A DNA stretch of 64,000 nucleotides from JAAXHB01 sp965221635 (GCA_965221635.1 OZ244902.1:2356001-2420000); one strand, 5' to 3'. Counted from the first letter of the stretch, positions 25,901 to 38,200 are shown. Notes: a model not told the origin generated them from the letters alone. Translations and numbers: made by a program.

Positions 25901-28900
25901 CAAGGCGGGTTCTGCGTTCGGTGCCGGTGATGAGACCTTGTGGGCCGACATTGCCACCAGCGGCTCGTCCACCACCTCTCACACCGTCACCGGGTTGACC
26001 ATTGGGGTGCAGTACGTGTTTCAGGTGCGGGCCGTGAACGCCGGCGGTGAGGGCGCCGGATCGGTCGAGGCCACCGCCACACCCACCGGGTCGATGGTGG
26101 TGGCGCCTTTGGCTTTGACGGTGGCCGAGGCCGGGTCCGCCACGTTCACCGTGGTGTTGACTGCTGCTCCGAGTGCTTCGGTGACGGTGGGCCTCACCAA
26201 CAGTGACAGCACCGCGTTGTCAGTGAGCCCCGCGTCGCTCACCTTCAACGCCGGCAACTACGCCACGGCGCAACCGGTCACCGTTGCGGGTGTGAACGAT
26301 GCCGACGGTGTTTCTGAGGTTGTGACCGTGTCTGTTGCCGCCACAGGTGGTGGCTACGACGGCAGCGCCGGCACGGTAACGGTGACGTTGGACGATGACG
26401 ATGACGGGTTGGTGTTGTCGCCTGCCAGTTTGACCGTGCTTGAGAGTGAAACCGGCACATTCACGGTGGCCTTGGCGGCCGCACCGGCGAGCCCGGTCAC
26501 GGTGAGCGTGACCAGTGGTGATGCCACGGTGTTGTCGGTGAGCCCGGCGTCGCTGAGCTTTGACACCTCCAACTACTCCGCGGCGCAGACGGTGACCGTG
26601 TCGGGTTTGGACGACTTCGACTCTCTTGACGAGACCGCGCAAGTGGTGGTGGCGGCCTCGGGGGGCGGCTATGACGGCGTGTCCGGTCAGGTCACGGTAA
26701 CGGTGATCGATGATGACATGGTTCCTCCGCCGCCGACGATTGATTCGGTGGCGCCGGGATCCGCGTTGTATCCCGGTGAGTTGGAGGTCACCTGGAGTTG
26801 GACGTTCTCGCAGTGCTACATCACGGGCGCATTTTCGGCGTACGTGGTGCTCTATTGGAAGGTGGGCGCCGTTGAGCGTGCGCCCTCCGAGATCGGTTAT
26901 CCGGATCTCAACGGCCTTCAGCCCAACAATGTCACCAGTGGTGCCTTTGAAGTGTTGAAGGACTTTGGGGAAAATGACGTGTCCGGTGAGACGTTTGCGA
27001 TCGGGGAGCGCACTGATGTAGGCAGGGCATTCCTCGGACAGGTGGGCGTGGCTCTGGATCCGGTGCCGTACAACGTGGCGATGTATGTGATCAGCGGTCG
27101 CGGCGACGAGGAACATGAATGTAACGCCGGTAGCGAGTTGAGCGCGCCGACTGTGGCAACGCCGTTGGTTGACGTGGCGCCCGACTTCGGCACGGCCACG
27201 GTGGCGGACATGGTGCTCACCAGGGGAGTGGCGATCACGCCTGTCACGCTGCCCGCGGCTACTGGCGGGAACGTCTCCCTCACCTACGGCATCACTCCGG
27301 TGCTGCCCGCGGGACTGAGCTTCGACGCCGACACCCGTGTGCTGTCGGGCACGCCCACCGCTTTGCACGACCTCACCACCTACACCTACACGGCTTCCGA
27401 TATTGATGACGACACCGACACCATCGAGTTCGACATCACGGTGCTTCCGCCTCCACCTGCCAAGCCCACCGGGTTCACCGCCACCGCGGGCCCCGAACGG
27501 GTTGTGCTGAGCTGGACAGATCCGTCCAACGACACGATCTCCAAGTATCAGGTGCGCCACAAGCAGGGATCCACCTTCGGTGCGGGCGACACGGGCTTGT
27601 GGACAGACATTGCCAACAGCGGCGCCACAACCACCACCCACACCGTGAACGGGCTCACCGTGGGGGTGCAGTACGTGTTCCAGGTGCGCGCCGTGAACGC
27701 CGGTGGCGACGGTGTGGCGTCCGACGAGGCCACCGCCACACCCTTCGCGGGGTTCGTGCTGTCGTCTTCGGCGCTGGGTGTGAACGAGGGCGAGTCCTCT
27801 TCTTTCACCCTGGCTTTGGGCGGGGCGCCCACGGGAACGGTCACGGTGAGCGTGATCAGCGCTGACACCGGCGCGGTCACGGTGAGTCCGGCGTCGTTGA
27901 CGTTCACCACCACCGATTGGGGCACCGCACAAACCGTCACCGTGAACGGGGTGCAAGACGCCGACGCGAGCGACGAGAGCGTGAGCGTGGACTTGGCCGC
28001 CTCCGGAAGCACCTTCGCAGGTGTCACCGGCGCGGTCACGGTGAGCGTTGACGATGACGAGATCGCGGCGTTGAGCGTGTCGGTGTCGTCGTTGAATCTC
28101 ATCGAGGGCGGCGGCACGGATTCGTTCACGGTGGCGTTGGCCACACCACCAACCGAAACGGTCACGGTCACCGTCGCCAGCACCGACACCGGCGCGGTCA
28201 CGGTGGACAAGGCATCTTTGACGTTCACCTCCACCGACTGGGACACCGCCCAGACCGTCACGGTCACACCGGTCGATGACCCCGACGCCGCCGATGAGTC
28301 AGTCGCGGTGAACCTCACCGCTTCGGGTGGTGAGTACGACCCGGTGAACGGCAGCGTGGTGGTTGCCGTTGACGATGACGAGATCGCAGCGCTGGTGGTG
28401 TCGCCAACTTCGGTGCCGCTGGTGGAGGGCGGCGCCACCGGTTCGTTCACGGTGGCGTTGGCCACTCCACCAACCGGAACGGTCACCGTGGCTGTTGGCA
28501 GCACCGACACGGGCGCGGTGTCGGTGGACAAGGCGTCGTTGACCTTCACCGCGGCGAATTGGAACGCCGCTCAGGCCGTCACGGTCGCGGCGGTGGACGA
28601 CGCGGACGCCAGCGACGAGTCGGCAAGTGTGTCGCTGTCCGCAACCGGTGGTGAGTACGCGGGTGTCACCGGCAGTGTTGCCGTGACCGTTGACGACGAC
28701 GAAACCGCCGCGCTGGTGGTGGCCCCGGCTTCGCTCACGGTCACCGAGGGTGACCTTGCGGGTGGCGCGTTCACGGTGGCGTTGGCCACCCCACCAACCG
28801 AAACGGTCACGGTGAGCGTCACAAGCGGCGACGCCTCTGTGGTCACGGCGTCCCCGGCGTCGTTGACCTTCACCACAACGAATTGGGCCGCGGTTCAGTT

Positions 28901-29267
28901 GGTGACGGTTGTGGGTGTGGACAACAACGAGTTGGGTGACACGTCCACCACAGTCACCCTCACCGCCGCGGGTGGCGAGTACGCCACGGTCACCGGCAGC
29001 GTTTCGGTGAGGGTGGACGACGACGACGCCGTGTTGGTGTTGACCCCGGCGTCGGTGCCGTTGACCGAGGGCGGCGGCACGGGGTCGTTCACGGTGGCGT
29101 TGCGAGCACAGCCGACAGGCCCGGTGACGGTTGCGTTGACCAATGGTGACACGGGTGCGGTGTCGTTGGACAAGACGACGTTGACGTTCACCACCACCGA
29201 TTACGCCACAGCGCAGACGGTCACGGTGACTCCGCTCGATGACCCGACGCCAAAGACGAGAGCATAA
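22983..29267 (+). CDS. Giant surface protein 3, 5' part up to the frameshift
   Basis: The uninterrupted frame gives 2094 aa, but the last seven codons are out of frame with the repeat consensus; the true gene continues at 29246. Residues 1-33 form a signal peptide (RRRPVSLPKK, then LAVVASFALVATLL, ending VGAQ). A Calx-beta-like repeat follows. Then a composite module appears three times: an unrecognised two-cysteine domain (WSW, CYITGA, YEVQYWK, KDFG, LDPVAYNVAV), a putative Ig/cadherin-like domain (YSITPPLPDGL, ELSGTPT, YTVTDADGDTDTIDF) and a fibronectin type III domain (PTGFAATAG, ITKYQARHK, YVFQVRAVN). Two Calx-beta-like repeats separate successive modules. From about 27755 only Calx-beta-like repeats remain. 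This mixed N-terminus suggests a binding head on a long stalk. The ATG choice follows the signal peptide. Confidence 0.88.
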   Translation: MRRRPVSLPKKLAVVASFALVATLLQPVTVGAQVSPESSHALVLSPTSLTVSEAGTGTFTVALAVAPSGPVSVSVTSDDTTALSAPATPLAFDTNNFANAQTVTVTGVDDTDTINETVQVTLDASGGGYDGVSGTVTVSLVDDDRVPNAPTIDSVAAGTSKLVVTWSWTDTNCYITGASAGYEVQYWKVGSTRRSSVQVGPAGNPSGLLPNNSDSGAFVVAKDFGTAAITQEAFEIDDQASGAPNSGQVGVALDPVAYNVAVLVTSGTGNAVHECGNSSALSTSVSATPTADLTPNFGAATIADLSLIVGVTMTSVTLPVATSGNGTLAYSITPPLPDGLTFNATTRELSGTPTTSQAAATHTYTVTDADGDTDTIDFDIAIAQAVPAAPTGFAATAGVGQVDLSWDASSNSTITKYQARHKQGSTFAPGDASLWADIANSGASTIAHTLTGLTAGMQYVFQVRAVNSTGEGAGSAEATATPTGAIVVTPSSLSVTETGSATFTVALAAVPSGSVTVSVTSGDASALSASPPTLSFGTGDYSTAQTVTVSGVDDADGASEVVAVSVSGSGGGYAGASATVSVTLDDDDPALVLSTTALANVDEGGTGSFTVALAAEPGGTVTVSVTSGDTTALSVSPPTLTFTATNYATTQTVTVTGVDDIDTISETTQVALAASGGDYDGVSGAVSVSLLDDDRIPATPTIDSVAADPHPSKLVVTWSWSGTACYVTGASAGYEVQYWKVGSTPRSSSQVGPAGNPGGLLPNNADSGAFVVLKDFGTAAISQEVFEIDSQASGPANTGQVGVVLDPVAYNVAVLVNSGTGTAAHECGNPSALSASVSATPNVDVSPDFGTGTVADLSLTTGVAMSAVTLPVATGGNDALTYSITPALPDGLAFDGATRELSGTPTTFQAAATYTYTVTDVDGDTDTIDFQIDVSVPLPGAPSGFTATAGMGQVSLGWDDPSNTTITKYQARHKAGSAFGAGDETLWADIATSGSSTTSHTVTGLTIGVQYVFQVRAVNAGGEGAGSVEATATPTGSMVVAPLALTVAEAGSATFTVVLTAAPSASVTVGLTNSDSTALSVSPASLTFNAGNYATAQPVTVAGVNDADGVSEVVTVSVAATGGGYDGSAGTVTVTLDDDDDGLVLSPASLTVLESETGTFTVALAAAPASPVTVSVTSGDATVLSVSPASLSFDTSNYSAAQTVTVSGLDDFDSLDETAQVVVAASGGGYDGVSGQVTVTVIDDDMVPPPPTIDSVAPGSALYPGELEVTWSWTFSQCYITGAFSAYVVLYWKVGAVERAPSEIGYPDLNGLQPNNVTSGAFEVLKDFGENDVSGETFAIGERTDVGRAFLGQVGVALDPVPYNVAMYVISGRGDEEHECNAGSELSAPTVATPLVDVAPDFGTATVADMVLTRGVAITPVTLPAATGGNVSLTYGITPVLPAGLSFDADTRVLSGTPTALHDLTTYTYTASDIDDDTDTIEFDITVLPPPPAKPTGFTATAGPERVVLSWTDPSNDTISKYQVRHKQGSTFGAGDTGLWTDIANSGATTTTHTVNGLTVGVQYVFQVRAVNAGGDGVASDEATATPFAGFVLSSSALGVNEGESSSFTLALGGAPTGTVTVSVISADTGAVTVSPASLTFTTTDWGTAQTVTVNGVQDADASDESVSVDLAASGSTFAGVTGAVTVSVDDDEIAALSVSVSSLNLIEGGGTDSFTVALATPPTETVTVTVASTDTGAVTVDKASLTFTSTDWDTAQTVTVTPVDDPDAADESVAVNLTASGGEYDPVNGSVVVAVDDDEIAALVVSPTSVPLVEGGATGSFTVALATPPTGTVTVAVGSTDTGAVSVDKASLTFTAANWNAAQAVTVAAVDDADASDESASVSLSATGGEYAGVTGSVAVTVDDDETAALVVAPASLTVTEGDLAGGAFTVALATPPTETVTVSVTSGDASVVTASPASLTFTTTNWAAVQLVTVVGVDNNELGDTSTTVTLTAAGGEYATVTGSVSVRVDDDDAVLVLTPASVPLTEGGGTGSFTVALRAQPTGPVTVALTNGDTGAVSLDKTTLTFTTTDYATAQTVTVTPLDDPTPKTRA
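23422..27752 (+). repeat. Three tandem copies of a ~1.65-kb composite module
   Basis: Copies begin near 23422, 25072 and 26725, a period of 1650-1653 bp (550-551 codons). Each contains the two-cysteine domain, the putative Ig domain and the FnIII domain. The first two copies end with a pair of Calx-beta-like repeats; after the third the long array begins. Confidence 0.88.
29243..29245 (+). other. Single-base frameshift in giant gene 3
   Basis: The sequence reads GAT GAC CCG ACG in the upstream frame and ends at TAA 29265-29267. One more C in the run gives GAT GAC CCC GAC GCC AAA GAC GAG AGC, i.e. DDPDAKDES, the exact repeat consensus, and opens the frame to the window end. Typical -1 slippery heptamers are absent. 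Confidence 0.9.
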
Positions 29268-32200
29268 GCCTGTCCTTGACGGCGTCCGGTGGGGGTTACG
29301 GAACTGCCGATGGGGTGATGCCGGTCTCGGTGGATGATGACGAGACAGCCGCGTTTGTGGTGTCGCCAACGTCGTTGACGGTGTGGGAGTGTTGTTCGAT
29401 TTCTGCTGTCGACACGTTCACGGTGGCGTTGGCGACACCGCCTACCGAAACGGTCACGGTGAGCGTCACAAGTGGCAGCACCGCCGACTTGACGGTGAGC
29501 CCGGCGAGTCTGACCTTCGGCGCCGGTGACTGGGACACCCCCCAGACGGTGACCGTGACCGGTGTGAACGATTCGGCTTATGGCGACGCCACGGTGACGG
29601 TGTCGCTGCTGGGGTCCGGTGGGGAGTACGGAGGCGTGACGGGTGCGGTGTCGGTGCTGGTGGACGATGATGACGCCACCATTACGGCCTTCCCGAGTTC
29701 GTTGTTGATGTGGGAGAACTCCACTCAAGGGAGTGATTTCCGTGTCCGTTTGAACAGCCAGCCGACCGGGACGGTCACCGTGAGCGTGACCAGCGAGGAT
29801 CCGGGGGCGGTGTTGGTGGACAAGTCGTCGCTGACGTTCACTCCGCAGAATTACTCCACCCGGCAGCAGGTCACGGCGTACCCGGTGCAAGATGACGACA
29901 CTCTCTTTGAGATCGCGACCATTCGCCTGTCAGGCTCTGGTGGGGGCTACGACGACGCGACCTTCCCGGTGAGTGCGTACGTGTACGACGGCGACGTGAA
30001 CGCGATAATCGTGCAGCTTTGGCCGCCGGTGCAGGTGGCCGAGGGCGACCCGGTTGGGGCTTCGTTCCCGGTCTCGTTGACGTTGCCACCGACGGGCCCG
30101 GTCACGGTGAGCGTCACCAGCGCGGACACGGGCGCGGTGTCGGTGAGCCCTTCATCGCTGACATTCACCACCACCAATTACGACACGGTGCAAATGGTCA
30201 CCGTTGTTGCTGTTGACGACCTCGACGCGGGCGATGAGAGGGTGCTGGTCGATCTGGCGGCTTCCGGTGGTGACTACGACGGGGTCACCGGTGCGGCCAC
30301 CGTTGACGTTGACGACGACGAAACCGCCGCGTTGGTGGTGAGCAAGGCTTCGTTGGCGCTTGCCGAGGACACCCCGGCGGGGGACACGTTCACGGTCGCG
30401 TTGGCCACGCCGCCCACCCAAACGGTCACAGTCACGCCCACCAGCACCGACACAGGCGCGGCAGCGGTGAGTCCGGCGTCGTTGACTTTCACCGCCACCA
30501 ACTACAACACCGCCCAAACTGTCACCGTCACCCCGGTTGACGACTTGGACGCCGCGGATGAGACGGTCACGGTGAACGTGGCCGCGGCGGGCGGCGAATA
30601 CGACGCGGTGAGCAGCAGCGTCTCGGTGGCCGTCGATGACGACGAAACTGCCGCGCTGACCGTGTCACCGACTTCGCTGAGCGTCACCGAGGGCGGCGCC
30701 GCCGGGTCGTTCACGGTCGCGTTGGCGACGCTGCCCACCGAGACGGTCACAGTCAGCGTCGCAAGCGCCGACACGGGCGCGGTGTCGGTGAGTCCGGCGT
30801 CGTTGACCTTCACCGCCGCCAACTACAACACCGCACAAACCGTAACCGTCACCGCCGTTGAGGATCCCGACGCCCGCGACGAATCCGTGAGCGTGTCACT
30901 CACCGCCGCCGCCGGGGAGTACGCCGGTGTCACCGGCAGCGTGTCGGTTGCCGTTGACGACGACGAAGGCCCGGCACTGGTGGCAACCCCGGCGTCGTTG
31001 ACGGTGCCCGAAGGCGACGCCGCGGGTGGGTCGTTCACCGTCGCGTTGTCAACCCCGCCAACCGCAACGGTCACCGTCGCCGTGGCCAGCGGCGACACCA
31101 GCGTGGCCACGGTGAACAAGTCGTCGCTCACCTTCACCACCGCCACCTGGAACATCGCGCAGTCGGTGACCGTGGTCGGTTTGGACAACACCACTCTGGG
31201 AGACACCACAACAACTGTCACCCTCACCGCCGCCGGTGGCGAGTACGCCGCGGTCACCGGCAGCGTGGCGGTGACCGTCGACGATGACGACGCGGTGTTC
31301 GTGCTGTCACCCACGACGATCCCGGTCGCCGAGGGCGCAGCCACCGGCGGCACCTTTGATGTGAGCTTGTTGGCGCAACCAACCGGCACGGTCACCGTCA
31401 CCATCACCAGCGGCGACACCGGCGCGGTGGCTGTGAGCCCGGCGTCGTTGACGTTCAGCACCACCAACTACAACACCGCCCAAACGGTCACGGTCACCGC
31501 GGTCGATGACGCCGACGCCGCCGACGAAGCGGTTAACGTGTCGCTTGCCGGTTCCGGCGGGGGATACAAGGACGCAACCGGCAGCGTCGCGGTCACCGTG
31601 GATGATGACGAGATCGCTGCGCTGGTCGTGTCGCCCGCTTCGCTCACGGTGGGTGAAACCGACCCCACCGGGGAGTCGTTCACGGTGGCGTTGGCCACAC
31701 CACCAACCCAGGCCGTCACCGTCGCCGTCGCGAGCGCCGACAGCTCCTTGGCCACGGCGAGTCCCGCGTCGCTCACCTTCACCACCACCAACTGGAACAC
31801 ACCACAATCGGTCACCGTGGTGGGTGTGAACAACACCGCGTTGGGTGACCAATCCACCACGGTCGGCCTCACCGGCAGCGGCGGCGAATACGCGGGCGTC
31901 ACCGGCACCGTCGCGGTGACCGTTGACGACGACGATGCCGCTTTCGTGCTGTCACCGCAGACGGTCACCGTCACCGAAGGCGACCTCACCGGCAGCAGCC
32001 TTGGTGTGAGCTTGGCCAATGCGCCCGCCACCACGGTCACTGTCACGATCATCAGCGACGACACTTCGGTGGTCACGGTGAGTCCCTCCACGTTGGCGTT
32101 CACCACCGCGAGTTGGGCCACACCCCAGTCGGTCACAATCACCGCCGTTGACGACCCCGACGCCGCGGACGAATCGACAAGCGTGTCGCTGTCCGCTTCG

Positions 32201-35200
32201 GGTGGGGGCTACGACAACGCAACCGGCTCCGCCCCGGTCACCGTGGACGACGACGAGACAGCGGCGCTCACCACAACGGGTTCCCCTGTTGGCCTCAGCG
32301 AGGGCGGCGCCACCGGATCGTTCACCGTTGCGCTGGCAACCCCGCCCACCCAAACAGTCACCGTGAACGTCAGAAGCGACGACCCCGGAGCGGCCACGAT
32401 CAGCCCGGCGTCGTTCACGTTCACAGGATCGAATTGGAACACGCCACAAACCGTCACCGTCACCCCCATCGATGACGCCGACGCGCGTAACGAGTCGTTG
32501 AGCGTGGGCCTGGCCGCCACCGGAGGCGAGTACGCAGGCGTGACCGCTTCGGTGGCCGTGACCGTTGCCGATGACGAGACCGCAGCGCTCACGGTGTCGC
32601 CCACAACGCTGAACGTGGACGAGGGCGACACCACCGGCGCCACCTTCGGCGTTGCGTTGGCCACGCCGCCCACCGTTGCTGTGACGGTGACGGTCACCAG
32701 CGCCGATGGGGCAGCGGTGGCAGCGACCCCGGGATCGCTCACGTTCACCTCCACCAACTGGAACACCGCGCAGTCGGTCACGGTGACAGGCGTTCAAGAC
32801 GATGACGCCACCGACGAGTCCACAACCGTCGATCTGGCAGCGTCGGGTGGCGAGTACCAGAGCGTCAACGGCAGCGTGAGCGTGACTGTTGACGATGACG
32901 ACACGCCCGCGTTGGTGCTGTCGAACCCCTTGCTGAACCTGGACGAGGGTCGCGACGGCTTCGTCACGGTGAGGTTGGCCACCATGCCCACCGCTCAGGT
33001 CACGGTGAGCGTCACCAGCGCCGACCCGGGGGCGGTGTCGGTGAACAAGACGTCTTTGACGTTCACCACCACTGATTGGGCAACCGCGCAGCAAGTGGGT
33101 ATCGCCGGGGTGCAAGACGACGACGCCACCGACGAGTCCACAACGGTCGACTTGGCGGCGTCCGGTGGCGACTATGTGGGAGTCACCGGAGCGGTCACGG
33201 TGAACGTGAATGATGACGACTCGGTGGCGTTGGTGGTGACGCCGGGCGCTTTGAATGTGGATGAGGGTGACACCACAGGCGATTCGTTCACGGTGGCGTT
33301 GGCCACCGAACCCACCGCCACCGTCACGGTGAGCGTCACGAGCGCCGACACGGGCGCGGTGGCGGTGAGCGCATCGTCTCTCACGTTCACCGCGGCGGAC
33401 TGGAACACGGCGCAGTCGGTGACCGTCACCGGGGTGGAAGACGCCGACGCCGGCGATGAGCGAGTGACGGTTGACCTGGCGGCGTCCGGTGGCGATTACG
33501 CCTCGGTCACCGGAAGCGTCACCGTGAACGTGGACGACGACGAGACAGCAGCGTTGACCGTGTCGGGGTCGCCGGTTGGTTTGGTTGAGGGCGGTGCCGG
33601 CGGGTCGTTCACCGTGGCGTTGGCTACTCCGCCCACGCAGACGGTCACTGTCACCGTGACAAGCGCGGACACGGGCGCGGTCACGGCGAGTCCGGGGTCG
33701 TTGACGTTCACGGCGGCGGATTGGGACACGGCGCAGACCGTGACGGTTGCTGCGGTGGATGACAGCGACGCCGGTGACGAGTCGGTGAGCGTTGGCTTGG
33801 CCGGGTCCGGTGGCGAGTACGCAGGAGTCACCGCCGCCGCGACCGTGACGGTGGACGACGACGAAGCCGCGGCGTTGACCGTGTCGGGGTCGCCGGTTGG
33901 TTTGGTTGAGGGCGGTGCCGGCGGGTCGTTCACCGTGGCGTTGGCTACTCCGCCCACGCAGACGGTCACTGTCACGGTTACAAGCGCGGACACGGGTGCG
34001 GTCACGGCGAGTCCGGGGTTGTTGACGTTCACGGCGGCGGATTGGGACACGGCGCAGACGGTGACGGTTGCTGCGGTTGATGATGCCGACGCGGGTGACG
34101 AGTCGGTGAGCGTTGGTTTGGCCGGGTCCGGTGGCGAGTACGCAGGAGTCACCGGCGCCGCGACCGTGACGGTGGACGACGACGAGACGGCGGCGTTGGA
34201 CGTGTCTGTTGCCGGTTTGGTGTTGCCTGAGGGTGGCACGGGTTTGTTCACGGTTGCGTTGGCCACTCCGCCCACCGGAACGGTCACGGTGGACGTCGTC
34301 AGTGCCAACGCGGGAGCGGTCACGGTGGACAAGCCGTTGCTCACGTTCACCGCGTCAGATTGGAACACGGCGCAGACCGTCACGGTCACCGCGGTGAACG
34401 ACGACAACGCAGTGAACGAGAACGTCAACGTGAACCTGTCCGCGTCCGGTGGTGAGTACGACGGCGTGACCGACAGCGTGTCGGTGCGCGTCAATGACGA
34501 CGACACGCCGGCGTTGGAGGTGTCGGTCACGTCCTTGACTGTCACCGAGGGCGCCACGGATTCGTTCACGGTGGCGTTGGCCACCGAACCCACCGCGCAG
34601 GTCACCGTGACCGTCACGAGCACCGACACCGATGCGGTGTCGGTGGACAAGGCGTCGCTCACGTTCACAACATCTGACTGGGACACAGAGCAAACCGTGA
34701 CCGTCTCCGGGGTGCCCGACGACGACGCCCTCGACGAGTCGGAGTGGGTGAGATTGGCGGCGTCCGGTGGCGACTACGCCGGTCTGACCGGAAACGTGAG
34801 GGTGGGGGTTGATGATGACGACACCGCCGCGCTGGGGTTGTCGGTCACGTCCTTGTCTGTCACCGAGGGTGCCACGGATTCGTTCACGGTGGCGTTGGCG
34901 ACACGGCCGGGGGCCGCGGTGACGGTGAGCGTCACCAGTGCCGACACCGGTGCGGTGTCGGTGGACAAGTCGTCGTTGATGTTCACCACCACCAACTGGA
35001 ACACCGCGCAGTCGGTCACGGTGACCGGCGTGCCCGACGATGACGCGGTGGACGAGTCCGTAAGGGTTGATCTGGCGGCGTCCGGTGGTGATTACGGGGG
35101 TGTCACGGGCGTGGTCACCGTGAGCGTTGATGATGACGAGACGGTGGGGTTGGTTGTGTCGCCGGGATCGTTGAACGTGGATGAGGGTGACACCACCGGC

Positions 35201-38200
35201 GATTCGTTCACGGTGGCGTTGTCGTCCCAGCCGACCGCTCAGGTCACCGTGGCCGTGTCGAGCGCCGATCCGGGTGCGGTGGCGGTGAGCCAGTCGTCGT
35301 TGACCTTCACAGTGGCGAACTGGGCCACGGCGCAGTCGGTGACCGCCACCGGGGTGCAGGACGCGGATGCTGCTGATGAAAACGTGACGGTGTCCTTGTC
35401 GGCGTCCGGTGGTGACTACGGGAGTGTGACCGGCGCGGTGACCGTGGACGTTGACGATGACGAGACAGCAGCCCTGAACGTGTCCGTGTCGACATTGGCT
35501 TTGGTTGAGGGTGGCGCGGCTGCTTCGTTCACGGTGGCGTTGGCGACGCCCCCCACGCAAACGGTCACGGTGGCCGTGTCCAGCTCCGATGTCGGCGCGG
35601 TCACGGTGGACAAGTCGTCGTTGACGTTCACAGCCGCGGATTGGAACACCGCCCAAACGGTCACGGTGACCCCGGTGGATGACGCCGACGCAGGGGATGA
35701 GCGAGTGACGGTTGACCTGGCGGCCAACGGTGGTGAGTACACGCTTGTCACCGGCAGTGTGGCTGTGACCGTTGATGATGATGAGACAGCAGCCCTGAGC
35801 GTGTCGGTGTCGTCGTTGGATCTCGATGAGGGTGGCACCGATGGTTCGTTCACGGTGGCGTTGGCGACTCCGCCGACGCAGACGGTCACGGTGGCGGTGT
35901 CCAGCGCGGATGTGGGTGCGGTGACGGTGACGCAGCAAACGTTGACGTTCACCGCAGCGGATTGGAACACCGCCCAAACGGTCACGGTGAGCCCGGTTGA
36001 TGACGCGGACGCCAAGGACGAGTCGGTGAGCGTGGGGTTGTCTGCGTCTGGTGGTGAGTATCAGGGTGTTACTGCCGCCGTGACGGTGAATGTGGATGAC
36101 GATGAGACGGCGGCGTTGGTGTTGTCGACGACCTCGTTGACGGTGGATGAGGGTGACGCCACGGGCGCGACGTTCACGGTGGTGTTGGCGACGCCGCCGA
36201 CTGAAACGGTGACGGTCACGGTCACCAGCGCGGATGTGGGTGCGGTGACGGTGAGGCAGCAAACGTTGACGTTCACGGCTTCTGATTGGAACGTCGCGAA
36301 GACGGTGAGGGTGATCGCGGTCGATGACGCGGACGCGGTGGATGAGAGCGTGAAGGTCGCCCTCACGGGGTTTGGCGGCGAGTACCAGGGTGTGACCGAA
36401 GATGTGTTGGTGGACGTCGACGACGACGAGACCGCTTCGTTGAGCGTGTCGGTTCCGTCGTTGACGGTGCCTGAGGGTGGCAGCGGGTCGTTCACGGTGG
36501 TGCTCACGTCGGAGCCGACTGATGAGGTGACCGTGACGGTGAGCATTGGCGACACGAGCATCGCGACGGTGTCGCCTGCGCGTTTGACGTTCACCACACA
36601 AGACTGGAACCAGGCGCAGACCGTCACGGTGCGCGGGGTTGAGGATTCGGTGGTGGGTGACCGCACCGACACGGTGAGATTGGAAGCCGCGGGTGGTGAT
36701 TACGCGTTGTTGAGCGCATCGGTGCCGGTGACGGTCACTGACAATGACGGCGCGTTGGTTGTGTCACCGGCCGCGCTGACGGTGGTTGAGGATGATCCGA
36801 CCGGGGAGCAGTTCACGGTTGCGTTGGCGGTAGCGCCCAGCGGCACCGTCACGGTGAACTTGGCGGTCACCGACAGTGCTGTGGCGACGGTGCGTCAGGC
36901 GTCGTTGACCTTCACCACCACCAACTGGGCCACCGCCCAGGAGGTCACAGTTGTCGCGGTGGACAACTCCACGCTTGGTGATGTCACCACCACTGTCAGG
37001 TTGGCCGCGTCGGGTGGCGACTATGACGGTGTCACCGCAACCGTGAGCGTCACGGTTGATGACGATGACGCGGCGTTCTCGTCCAGTCCGGCGGAGTTGA
37101 CGTTGGTTGAGGGTGGCAGTAGCAGTGTCTTCCTCTTGCGTTTGAGCAGCAGGCCGACGGGCACCGTGACTGTCAGCGCCAGCAGTAGTGATGCGGGTGC
37201 GGTGACGGTGAGCCCGGCGTCGTTGACGTTCACCACCACCAATTGGGCCCTGTCGCAGCAGTTGGCGGTGGCTCCGGTTGATGACGCGGACGCCGCGGAT
37301 GAGACGGTCACAGTGTCGCTGGTGGGGTCCGGTGGGGGTTACGGCAACGCCACCGGAGACCTGACGGTGAACGTGGACGATGACGAGATCGCGGCGCTGA
37401 CCACGTCGGGTTCTCCGGTTGGTCTCACCGAGGGTGGTGGCACCGGTTCGTTCACGGTTGCTTTGGCGACTCTGCCGACTGAGACGGTGACCGTGAGCGT
37501 CAGAAGTCCCGATACGGGTGCGGTCACTGTGGACAAGTCGTCGTTGACGTTCACTACCTCGAACTGGGACACGGCGCAGACGGTGACGGTGAGCCCGGTT
37601 GACGACGCGGACGCCAAGGACGAGTCGGTGAGGGTGGGCCTGTCGGCGTCTGGTGGGGAGTACTCCGGTGTGACCGGCAGCGTGACCGTGAACGTGGATG
37701 ATGACGAGACAGCAGCCCTGAGCGTGTCCGTATCGTCGTTGAATTTGGTTGAGGGTGTTCGCGGCGACCGGTTCTCGGTTGAGTTGGCCACTCCGCCTAC
37801 TACCACGGTGACCGTGGATGTGACCAGCGCGGACACCGGAGCGGTGACTGTTGACAAGGCCCAGTTGAAGTTCACACCCACGGATTGGGACAAGGCCCAG
37901 GTTGTCATGGTCACCGCGGTGGATGACAACGACGCTGCTGATGAGACGGTGAGCGTGGACCTGGCCGGGTCTGGTGGCGAGTACCAGGGTGTCACCGCTG
38001 CTGTGACCGTGAACGTGGATGATGACGAGACGGCGGCGTTGAGTGTGTCGCCGGGTTCGTTGACTGTGATCGAGGGCGATTCGAGGGGTCGGTCGTTCAC
38101 TGTTGCGTTGGCGACTCCGCCAACGGAGACGGTGACGGTTGGGGTGTCGAGCGCGGATACCGGTGCGGTGAGGGTGAGTCAGGCGGCGTTGACGTTCACG

